A DNA stretch of 33,603 nucleotides, taken from NCBI GenBank assembly GCA_964461295.1, contig CAYWTX010000453.1, forward strand, positions 1 through 33,603, given 5' to 3'. Under the pieces are notes generated by a model. That model was not told the origin of the DNA, made no database searches, and was given only the letters and a program-made list of their open reading frames with translations. The DNA comes from CAYWTX01 sp964461295. GTDB lineage: Bacteria; Planctomycetota; Phycisphaerae; SM23-33. Shown piece after piece: positions 1-6,429 of the stretch (the first letter of the stretch is position 1; the number at the start of each line of letters is the position of its first letter). The translations under genes and the position numbers were made by a program.

Positions 1-258
1 ATGGGCAATAGGCAATAGGCAATGGGCAATAGGCAATAGGCAATGGGCAATAGGCAATAGGCAATGGGCAATAGCCAATAGCCAATAGGCAATAGGCAAT
101 GGGCAATGGGCAATAGGCAATGGGCAATAGGCAATGGGCAATGGCCAATAGGCAATGGGCAATGGGCAATAGGCAATGGGCAATGGCCAATAGGCAATGG
201 GCAATAGGCAATGGCCAATGGGCAATAGGCAATGGGCAATGGGCAATAGGCAATGGGC
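1..258. repeat. Heptanucleotide tandem array, unit RGGCAAT
   Basis: About 36 contiguous copies of a 7-nt unit (GGGCAAT or AGGCAAT, with a few AGCCAAT/TGGCCAAT variants) fill the left edge of the window. Since 7 is not a multiple of 3, the array is open in several frames and reads as a 7-residue peptide repeat (MGNRQWA) in each. The array continues beyond the left edge. Heptanucleotide arrays (STRR elements) are known from heterocystous cyanobacteria; whether this one is related in mechanism is not known. It runs directly into the start of the first gene. Confidence 0.97.
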
Positions 259-1165
259 AGTTTTCGCCGCGTTGGCGTCCATCATTTCGTGTCTGCCCCT
301 TGCCCTTGCGGGCGTGGACCTCGTCGCCGATCCCCCTGCCGTCGCGACCCCCGTGAGCGGCGCCGTGCGCGGGGCCATCCGCCCGGCCGACAAGATCGCC
401 AAACTGGAGTTGATTACCCGCGCAGACAAGAAGCAGACGTGGTCGGCCGCGAAACTGGACCGCGCCAGCGGCGAGTTCTCGTTCGCCGACGTGCCGGGCG
501 ACGCGGACTATGACCTACGGATCGAGACGACCGACGGCCGCAGCATCGAGGGGATCGACCTGGCGTGGATGGAGGCGCGGATGCTGCGGCTGGCCGAGGC
601 CCGGCGCAAGCAACTTGGTGTGGCGCCGGAGCGGCAGCAGCCCTTCACGGCCGAGGACGCCAACTCGATCCTCAAGTGGATCGCCGACTGGAAGGACTTC
701 CTGGAGATCAAGCGGTGCGTGTACCTGCACGGCCACGGGCGGCGGGCCGTGGCCCTGGTGGAGCTGATGCGGACGCGGGAGTTTCACTCGGCCGGGGGCG
801 GGCTGGTGTGGCGCGTGGAGTTGTGGTATTTCGAGAACCAGTTTGGCGGGTGGGACCGCACGCCCAACACCGAAAGGGTGCTCTGCCGCAAGCGGTGCAG
901 TCCGGCCGAGTGGAGCAAGGTGGACATCCTGTGGCTGCCGGAACTGACGGTGCACGTGGACCCCAACGGAGCCAGCCGCAAGGTGGATTTTACGATCCCG
1001 GACGAGACGGACCCCTCTCGCGGCCGGCCGGGCAAGTCCGAGCCGGAACTGAAGACCAGGCCGCACGTCCTGGGGGTGGAGCGCGAGAAGGCAAGCACGA
1101 GCCCGAGCACCAGCACGGGCGGGGGTGGACATTTGCTCACCAACGGTCGGTGCGCCTGCCGATAG
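239..1165 (+). CDS. Secreted protein of unknown function, start inside the repeat array
   Basis: I do not recognise a named family. From the ATG at 239 the product is 308 aa. Residues 7-24 are a hydrophobic signal-peptide core ending in ALA, so the protein is probably exported. Residues about 35-95 look like a small beta-sandwich (carboxypeptidase-regulatory-like, with a YDLRIETTDG strand). Then comes a charged helical stretch (WMEARMLRLAEARRKQLG) and a Trp/Cys-containing domain to about residue 270, followed by a low-complexity tail. The first residues (MGNRQWA) are encoded by the heptanucleotide array, so the initiation region is made of repeat DNA and no Shine-Dalgarno can be seen. An in-frame ATG at 197 only adds more repeat; a TTG near 275 is another option. 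The CsgG-like gene follows after 26 nt on the same strand, so the two may be co-transcribed. Confidence 0.72.
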   Translation: MGNRQWAVFAALASIISCLPLALAGVDLVADPPAVATPVSGAVRGAIRPADKIAKLELITRADKKQTWSAAKLDRASGEFSFADVPGDADYDLRIETTDGRSIEGIDLAWMEARMLRLAEARRKQLGVAPERQQPFTAEDANSILKWIADWKDFLEIKRCVYLHGHGRRAVALVELMRTREFHSAGGGLVWRVELWYFENQFGGWDRTPNTERVLCRKRCSPAEWSKVDILWLPELTVHVDPNGASRKVDFTIPDETDPSRGRPGKSEPELKTRPHVLGVEREKASTSPSTSTGGGGHLLTNGRCACR

Positions 1166-1191
1166 CGCACATGCACCGGAGGTGCGCGCGA

Positions 1192-2127
1192 ATGAAGCAA
1201 TGGACCATGGTACTGGCTGCGGCGGCTCTGGCGGCGGGGTTGTGCGGCTGCGGCGACGAGTTGACGCTCGGCGGCGACCCGGCGAAGTTCATCAAGCCGA
1301 CCATCGCGGTGATGAAGTTCGAGAACCGTGCCCAGTCGCCCATGGGCTGGGACCTGGGCAGCGGCATGCGCGACGTGCTCGTCGACCGCCTCGTCGCCAC
1401 CCATCGCTACCACGTGATCGAGCGGCCGGAGCTTGGCCACGTCGTCAACGAGTTGAAGCTGCAGAGCAGCGGTCTGACGCGGGAGCAGAACAGGGCGTTG
1501 GGCGGGCGGCTGAAGAACTGCAACTACCTCATCACGGGGACGATCACGGATTTCGGGCACGTCTCGTCGGTGGCGGGGGGGTTGCAGTGGTGGGAGAAGA
1601 TGAGCCTGTGGGGCGGCAGCAACCGCGCGGTGATCGGCCTGACGGTGTATGTCGTGGACGTGGAGAGCGGGCAGATCATCGCTTCCGAGAGCATCCAGGA
1701 ATCGGTGCTGGCGGGGGACATGGCCGTGAAGGCGCAGTACCGGAACGTGGGTTTCGGGGGGACGGTGTTCTACCGCACGCCGTTGGGGCGCGTGACGGCG
1801 AGCGTGATCGACAAGGCGGTTGGGCGCGTGACGGACAGCATCGCGGCGCGGCCGTGGGAGCCGAAGGTCGCGTTGGTGCAGGGATACGAGGTGGTGATCA
1901 ACGGCGGGATGGACCGCAACGTGCGTGCGGGGTGGCGCTACGAGGTGTACGAGATCGGTTCGCCGATCGTCGATCCGGACACGGGGGACGTGATCGGGCA
2001 CCAGGCGGGCAAGAGCTTGGGCAAGCTACAGGTGGTGGACGTGCGGGGGCGGTACAGCGTGGCGTCGATCCAGGAAGGCAGCGCGAAGGACCTTCAGCAG
2101 GGGCAGCGGTGTCGGCGGATCGAGTGA
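1192..2127 (+). CDS. CsgG/curli-assembly-like lipoprotein
   Basis: 311 aa. A lipoprotein signal (hydrophobic residues 6-17, then LCGCG with Cys20 the likely lipidated residue) is followed by a CsgG-type domain at about residues 35-215. Visible family traits are IAVMKFENRA, GMRDVLVDRL, YHVIERPEL, NYLITGTITDFG and VYVVDVESGQII. CsgG family members form outer-membrane export pores or act as periplasmic accessory lipoproteins. No curli subunit or csgE/F partner is nearby, so a curli role is not supported. The C-terminal 80 residues (VNGGMDRNVRAGWRYEVYEIG, then VVDVRGRYS) look like a FlgT-C-like domain; this is by resemblance only. GGAGG at 1178-1182 lies 9 nt before the ATG at 1192 and decides this start over the in-frame ATG at 1171. 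A heptanucleotide array begins on the base after the stop codon. Confidence 0.85.
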   Translation: MKQWTMVLAAAALAAGLCGCGDELTLGGDPAKFIKPTIAVMKFENRAQSPMGWDLGSGMRDVLVDRLVATHRYHVIERPELGHVVNELKLQSSGLTREQNRALGGRLKNCNYLITGTITDFGHVSSVAGGLQWWEKMSLWGGSNRAVIGLTVYVVDVESGQIIASESIQESVLAGDMAVKAQYRNVGFGGTVFYRTPLGRVTASVIDKAVGRVTDSIAARPWEPKVALVQGYEVVINGGMDRNVRAGWRYEVYEIGSPIVDPDTGDVIGHQAGKSLGKLQVVDVRGRYSVASIQEGSAKDLQQGQRCRRIE

Positions 2128-2183
2128 ATGCCGAATGCGGATGGCGGATGGCCGAATGCGGATGGCGGATGGCGGATTGCGGA
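2128..2183. repeat. Heptanucleotide array, consensus WKGCGGA
   Basis: Eight contiguous 7-nt units (ATGCCGA, ATGCGGA, TGGCGGA, TGGCCGA, ATGCGGA, TGGCGGA, TGGCGGA, TTGCGGA) begin immediately after the TGA of the CsgG-like gene. The consensus differs from the array at the left edge but the unit length is identical. Confidence 0.9.
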
Positions 2184-2228
2184 ATGGCTCAATTGTGGCC
2201 GGAGACTGGGTAACACTTCCCTTCCAGC

Positions 2229-2246
2229 CCCGAAGGGGCGACAGAA
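2229..2246. repeat. Dispersed 18-nt core (copy 1)
   Basis: CCCGAAGGGGCGACAGAA occurs here and again at 27397-27414, both between genes. It forms a small hairpin (CCCC-GAA-GGGG). The second copy lies inside an element with terminal inverted repeats, which suggests the motif belongs to a dispersed intergenic repeat family. Confidence 0.75.
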
Positions 2247-2439
2247 AGCACACGACGCCAGGAGCGTGCCCCCCCATTTGAGCCAGGCCGGATTGTGGAA
2301 GTGGAAGGGGCCACGGGGATTGCCCTTTGTCTGGCGAACCCCTTGCGCAATCCCCACAACCAGGCCTCCCATCGCCGCAATCCCTTTCACTTCGGCCGGC
2401 GGCACTTGACGTTCATCTGCGGCTGGACGTCCCAGGAGT

Positions 2440-2474
2440 GAATTCGCAATCGGCATTCCACAATCGGCGATCCG
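2440..2474. repeat. Degenerate heptanucleotide array, consensus CAATCGG
   Basis: Five consecutive 7-nt units (GAATTCG, CAATCGG, CATTCCA, CAATCGG, CGATCCG) lie just upstream of the ABC ATPase gene. Degenerate but in perfect 7-nt register. Confidence 0.65.
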
Positions 2475-2484
2475 GGTGTAGCAT
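2456..2484 (+). promoter_or_regulatory. Possible promoter of the ABC ATPase gene
   Basis: TTCCAC (2456-2461), a 17-nt spacer and TAGCAT (2479-2484) resemble a sigma-70 promoter. The -10-like box ends 8 nt before the ATG at 2493 and there is no Shine-Dalgarno, so the transcript could be leaderless. The -35 match is weak and overlaps a repeat array. Confidence 0.3.
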
Positions 2485-2492
2485 ATCCGGCG

Positions 2493-3590
2493 ATGAAGCG
2501 CATCAGCCTCGAGAACATCAGCAAGCTGTACGGCTCGGCGGGGGGCGGGACCGCGCGGGCCGTCGATGACGTCAGCGTGGTGATCGAGCCGGGGGAGTTC
2601 TTCTTCCTGCTGGGGCCCAGCGGGTGCGGGAAGACGACGCTGCTGCGGATCATCGCGGGGCTGACCGACCCGACGGCGGGGCGGGTGTTGCTGGGCGACC
2701 GCGACGTGACGGGCACGCCCATCGAGCGGCGGCGCACGGCGATGGTGTTCCAGAGCTACGCGCTCTGGCCGCACATGACGGTGAGGCAGAACGTGGAGTT
2801 CGGGCCGCGAATGCAGGGCGTGGCGCGTGGCGAGCGGCGTGCGCTGGCCGAGGACAGCCTGGCGCGCGTCCGCATGGGCGAGTACGCCGGGCGCAAACCC
2901 AACCAGCTCTCGGGCGGGCAACAGCAGCGAGTCGCCCTGGCGCGGGCGCTGGCGGCCCGGGCGGACTGCCTGCTGCTCGACGAACCGTTGAGCAACCTCG
3001 ACGCCAGGCTGCGCCTCCAGATGCGCACCGAATTGCGCGGGCTGGTCAAGTCCAGCGGCACGACGGCCGTGTACGTCACGCACGACCAGAAGGAAGCGCT
3101 GTCGATGGCGGATCGCATCGCCGTGATGGATGTCGGGCGTGTGGTGCAGGTGGGGCGGCCCGGGGAGGTGTACGATCATCCGGCGTCGCGGTTCGTGGCG
3201 GACTTCCTGGGCGAGGCGAACTTCCTGCCCGGGCGCGTGTCGGCCGGTGCGCCGCGGCGCGTCCAGACGCCGGTGGGCGTGTTGCCCGGCTCGGACGCGG
3301 GAGACGCCCCGCCGGGAACGGCGGTAACGTGCTGCGTGCGCCCGGAGCGGGTGGCGATCGCGGCGGCGGCGGCGGCGGCCCCGCCGGCCGTGGGGGACGC
3401 CTTGGCGGAGATCGCCGCGACAGTGGAAAGCTCGCTCTACCTGGGCGAGACGCGGCAGTATGTGTGCCGGCTGGCGGAGGGATCGGCGTGGAAGGTGTTC
3501 GCGCTGGCGGGCGCGGCGGGCCGGTTCGAGCCCGGGGATAAGGTCGTGCTGCGGTTCGTTCCCGGCGACATGGCGTTGCTGAGAGATTGA
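2493..3590 (+). CDS. ABC transporter ATP-binding protein, MalK/UgpC type
   Basis: 365 aa, the usual length for the sugar/polyol (CUT1) ATPase subunit, which drives import through a membrane permease pair from the cytoplasmic face. All nucleotide-binding motifs are intact: Walker A GPSGCGKTT at 41-49, Q-loop Gln87 (VFQSY), signature LSGGQQQR at 139-146, Walker B CLLLDE at 159-164 with a D-loop SNLDA, and the switch His197 (THDQ). Residues about 235-365 form the TOBE-type regulatory extension, interrupted by an Ala-rich run near 290-300. The family also includes iron, spermidine and thiosulfate transporters, so the substrate is not certain. No permease or binding-protein gene lies in the window. 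There is no good Shine-Dalgarno before the ATG. The gene converges with the zinc-ribbon gene over a 100-bp gap. Confidence 0.93.
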   Translation: MKRISLENISKLYGSAGGGTARAVDDVSVVIEPGEFFFLLGPSGCGKTTLLRIIAGLTDPTAGRVLLGDRDVTGTPIERRRTAMVFQSYALWPHMTVRQNVEFGPRMQGVARGERRALAEDSLARVRMGEYAGRKPNQLSGGQQQRVALARALAARADCLLLDEPLSNLDARLRLQMRTELRGLVKSSGTTAVYVTHDQKEALSMADRIAVMDVGRVVQVGRPGEVYDHPASRFVADFLGEANFLPGRVSAGAPRRVQTPVGVLPGSDAGDAPPGTAVTCCVRPERVAIAAAAAAAPPAVGDALAEIAATVESSLYLGETRQYVCRLAEGSAWKVFALAGAAGRFEPGDKVVLRFVPGDMALLRD

Positions 3591-3690
3591 GCGCCGCCAA
3601 GAGGCGAGCCGGCGCGGGGGCAGGGACCGCGGGGCCGGCCGGCGCCTGGCGATGGCCGCGGCGCCCGTCGCGGAAGGGCGAGCGGTCGGG

Positions 3691-4125
3691 TCACCATAGC
3701 ACCAGCCAGACGATGACTCCCGTCAGCGCGACGGCCGCCAGGATGATCGTCCAGAGGATCCGTTTGCGCCGGCGTCCTGGGGTCGCCTTGGCGGCCCTCT
3801 TTGCCTTGGCGGCCATGGCGGCCTTGGCCTTGGCGGCGATGCCGGCGTTGGCCTCGGTGGCGCCTTCGCGCAGGTGGTGGCATGGGGTGCAGACGACCTG
3901 GCCGTCGTGTTCCATGGCGTCGGCCGAGGACACGGTCCTGCCGCAATCGACGCAGAGTTGCTGGCGGGCGATGCGCGGCTTGGAGGCCGAGGCGGGGACG
4001 GTTTCGGCGGGTCCGCCCGGCACGGACACGCTGCGCAGGCAGGCCGGGCAGGAGGCCGCCCTGCCCGCATAGGAGTGCGGCAGCTTGAGGGGCTTGGCAC
4101 AGTAGGGGCACTTGAATTCGATCAT
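3691..4125 (-). CDS. Small double zinc-ribbon protein with C-terminal membrane anchor
   Basis: 144 aa. The N-terminal zinc ribbon has two knuckles, CPYC (6-9) and CPAC (26-29). A second four-ligand module follows (CVDC at about 58-61 and CTPCHH at about 79-84). An Ala/Lys-rich linker (AAKAKAAMAAKAKRAAK) leads to a basic patch and one transmembrane helix (about 125-144) at the very C-terminus. The zinc modules should face the cytoplasm, with the helix as a tail anchor. Related small zinc-ribbon membrane proteins are common in planctomycete-like genomes but no function is established. The leader (4128-4137) contains CAGCTACCAG, the exact reverse complement of sequence in the YGGTAGC array about 100 bp upstream of the gene. 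The Shine-Dalgarno is weak (AAAGG, about 12 nt away). Confidence 0.82.
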   Translation of the reverse strand: MIEFKCPYCAKPLKLPHSYAGRAASCPACLRSVSVPGGPAETVPASASKPRIARQQLCVDCGRTVSSADAMEHDGQVVCTPCHHLREGATEANAGIAAKAKAAMAAKAKRAAKATPGRRRKRILWTIILAAVALTGVIVWLVLW

Positions 4126-4217
4126 GACAGCTACCAGCCTTTACAGTGTAAGCTTACCACGCGGCTGGATCGCGTTCCATACTTGGTGCGCAAGGCCACT
4201 GCTCGAACCGCCTCTCC

Positions 4218-4252
4218 CGGTAGCCGGTAGCCGGTAGCTGGTAGCTGGTAGC
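4218..4252. repeat. Heptanucleotide array, consensus YGGTAGC
   Basis: Five contiguous units: CGGTAGC three times, then TGGTAGC twice. It abuts the T-tract of the terminator of the glycosidase gene. The same motif in the opposite orientation occurs at 4128-4137. Confidence 0.93.
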
Positions 4253-4254
4253 TG

Positions 4255-4299
4255 AAAAAAAGGGCGATGCCCAGGTGGAGGGGGGCCTCGGCATCGCCC
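4255..4299 (-). terminator. Intrinsic terminator of the GH63-like gene
   Basis: Read on the minus strand, GGGCGATGCC (4299-4290), an 18-nt loop and GGCATCGCCC (4271-4262) form a perfect 10-bp stem followed directly by seven T (4261-4255). It lies about 230 nt downstream of the stop codon at 4533. Confidence 0.85.
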
Positions 4300-4532
4300 G
4301 ATGGGCTGCGCTCCGGACGCGGGCGGAGGGAGACCCACGCCAAACAGGACCGCAGCAGACGACTCTCGACGTTGTCAGAATTACTAGAGGCGTCCCGGCA
4401 AGAAAACAACCCGGGCGGCGGATTCTGCGGAAATTCCCGCCCGCCCACCCGCCGATGCGGCTCAGGCAACTGCCGTACAGCCTCGGGGCTCCGTCGTTTC
4501 TTGTCATTTGTACGAACGTGCGTCGCGAAGGT
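4300..4532. other. 3' untranslated or intergenic stretch
   Basis: Sits between the stop codon of the minus-strand glycosidase gene and its terminator. No gene, repeat or hairpin of note was seen. Confidence 0.5.
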
Positions 4533-6287
4533 TCATTGCAGATACTCGTGTGCGAGCACCAGGAATGTTGATGCCGTCCAGGTGTAGGCCTGGTCTCGCA
4601 GCGGCGCTCCGGTGAGGGCGTTGAAGTTCTCGGCCATGCCGCTTGCGGCGCACGTCCGGCAGAAGCGGCGGGCGATCTGGCGCACCAGGGCGGTCTGGCC
4701 GAGGTCGGCCAGGCCGCTGACGATGAGCATGGTGGACGGGGCCCAGATGGGTCCGCGCCAGTAGCCGTCGGGGCTGTAGTGGGGGCTGGCGGGGTCTTCG
4801 GTGGCCAGGCCATGGGGAGTCAGGAACCGGCGCAGGCGCCGGACGGTGGTTTTCGCGACGTCGGCGGGCAGGCGGCGCCCCAGCACCAGCGGCACGCAGG
4901 GGATCAGGCTGTCGCAATGGACGCGCTGGTTGGCGGGGCGCACGATGGCGGTGAACTCGCCTTCGTGCCAGAGGCGGGCCAGCAGGGCGTCGCGCATCTC
5001 GGCGGCCTGGCGGCGCCGTTGGGCGGCGTGGCGCCGATGGCCGAGGATATCGGCCTCGTCGGCCAGTTCGTCGAGTTGGAGGATGAGGAAGGCGGCCAGG
5101 TCGGGGGCGACCAGGGGCACGCCGCGGTCGAACAGGGTGGAGTTGTCCCAGCCGCTGTCGTTGCCGTGCAGGTAGTAGCAGAGGGTGTCGTGTTCCCAGC
5201 GGCGGTGATTGAGCCACCAGTCGGTCCAGGCGTTCAACACGGGATGCCACTTGGCGATGATCCGTTTGTCGAAGAACCGCCGATTTCGCAGCCGCAGGAA
5301 GCGAAACGCCCAGCCGTGGATGGGCGGCTTGCAGAAGTTGTAGTGGTACACCATGTTGTTGGTGGAGTCGGGGAAGCAGCCGAACTCATCCTGCATGTCG
5401 CCCTCGAGCATCATCTGGTCGAAGGCGAGGGCGGGGTTTCGGTAGGCCAGGGCCATGGCGTTGAAGGCGTGGTCCCAGCTCCAGACGTTGTCCATCCAGT
5501 TCTTGCTCATGAGCATGGCGGGGCGGCGGAAGAGCCCGCCGGGGCGCACGATGCAGGACCAGTCGACGAAGGCGGCGAGGGTGCGGGGGGCCTGGAGGCT
5601 TCTCGGGGCCGAGGGCAGATGGTCGAGGAAGCCGGCGAAGTCGTCGGCGGCGTCGGCGCGGCAGTCGTCGAACGGCGGGCGCGCGCGTGGCAGCCAGGTG
5701 CTCTGGAACTCGTCGATGGCGAGGTCGAGCCGCCCGTCGGCGTCGGGGTGCATGGCGATTTCGACGGCGGGGCATTGGCCGGGGGCCCAGGGGGCGCTGA
5801 CGTCGAGGCGTCCGGCGAGGGGTTCGAGCATGAGGCGCATCATGGACTGGCGCGCGTTGAAGATCCACCGCCCGCCCTCGGCGGGGTGGGCGAGTCGCGA
5901 CTGGCTGGCGTCGTGGAAGCCAAGAGACAGGCCGCCCGCGGCGCGGATGCGAAGGCAATCGGGCGCGGCGAAGCAGAACTCGACGCGGGGGCTGTCGCGA
6001 AGGACGCGCCCCCGCCCGCCGCCGCGGGCGGGCGTCACGGGCAGGAGACGCAGACAATCGGGGGATGCTTCGGCGGTGTAGGCGATGGGTCTGCCGTTGC
6101 GCAGGACGTCGATGCGGAAGATTTCGCGTTTCGCGGCGCCGCGCGAGCGGTTGGTGCGCAGGTAAAGCCCGTCTCCGGCGGGAGCCCACGTCTTCTTGAC
6201 GAACACGCGAAGCGAAAGGTACGCGCCGCAACGGCTGAATGCGTGATGCCAGAGATCGAAGCCGGGCATGAGGGGAAGGGAAGCCAT
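4533..6287 (-). CDS. GH63/GH37-like (alpha/alpha)6 glycosidase, cytoplasmic
   Basis: 584 aa. An N-terminal beta-rich domain (1-235) precedes an (alpha/alpha)6 catalytic domain (about 240-584). Clan signatures are WSWDHAFN at 269-276, GNDSGWDNS at 375-383, YWRGPIW at 509-515 and MAENFN at 551-556. By analogy with trehalase (GH37) and GH63 enzymes, Asp381 in SGWD is the probable general acid and Glu553 the probable base. These families hydrolyse alpha-glucosidic or alpha-mannosidic bonds; the substrate here cannot be read from sequence. No signal peptide, so it probably works on imported oligosaccharide. Start chosen at 6287 because GAGGAG lies 7 nt upstream; the frame stays open for 29 more codons, but that stretch is repeat DNA. 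Transcription ends at the terminator at 4255-4299. Confidence 0.85.
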   Translation of the reverse strand: MASLPLMPGFDLWHHAFSRCGAYLSLRVFVKKTWAPAGDGLYLRTNRSRGAAKREIFRIDVLRNGRPIAYTAEASPDCLRLLPVTPARGGGRGRVLRDSPRVEFCFAAPDCLRIRAAGGLSLGFHDASQSRLAHPAEGGRWIFNARQSMMRLMLEPLAGRLDVSAPWAPGQCPAVEIAMHPDADGRLDLAIDEFQSTWLPRARPPFDDCRADAADDFAGFLDHLPSAPRSLQAPRTLAAFVDWSCIVRPGGLFRRPAMLMSKNWMDNVWSWDHAFNAMALAYRNPALAFDQMMLEGDMQDEFGCFPDSTNNMVYHYNFCKPPIHGWAFRFLRLRNRRFFDKRIIAKWHPVLNAWTDWWLNHRRWEHDTLCYYLHGNDSGWDNSTLFDRGVPLVAPDLAAFLILQLDELADEADILGHRRHAAQRRRQAAEMRDALLARLWHEGEFTAIVRPANQRVHCDSLIPCVPLVLGRRLPADVAKTTVRRLRRFLTPHGLATEDPASPHYSPDGYWRGPIWAPSTMLIVSGLADLGQTALVRQIARRFCRTCAASGMAENFNALTGAPLRDQAYTWTASTFLVLAHEYLQ

Positions 6288-6298
6288 CGGGTTCTCCT

Positions 6299-6340
6299 CG
6301 GAACGGCGAACGTCGGACGCCCAACGTTGAACGTTCATCG
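6299..6340. repeat. Heptanucleotide array, consensus NNSAACG
   Basis: Six 7-nt units (CGGAACG, GCGAACG, TCGGACG, CCCAACG, TTGAACG, TTCATCG) lie immediately upstream of the ribosome binding site of the GH63-like gene. A three-unit relative occurs at 19297-19317. Confidence 0.75.
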
Positions 6341-6429
6341 CCGAGATGAGAACGACAGGGCCGCCGGAAAGCAAGCCGCGGGGCGGCGCCGACGACAGGC
6401 GCGGCGACCCCTTCGGCTCGAGGGCGGCG

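Larger units (their letters stand above)
2184..2492. other. Intergenic region with dispersed repeat elements
   Basis: No credible gene. It contains a hairpin element with the core CCCGAAGGGGCGACAGAA at 2229-2246, which recurs exactly near 27397, and a degenerate heptanucleotide array at 2440-2474. The sequence between (2250-2440) has no coding character on either strand. Confidence 0.6.

Noticed and set aside
1..258. CRISPR array at the left edge
   Set aside because: Units are 7 nt and contiguous, with no spacers of 30-40 nt and no cas genes; it is a simple tandem array.
6288..6374. N-terminal extension of the GH63-like protein by 29 residues
   Set aside because: The extension is encoded by a heptanucleotide array, and GAGGAG sits right before the ATG at 6287.
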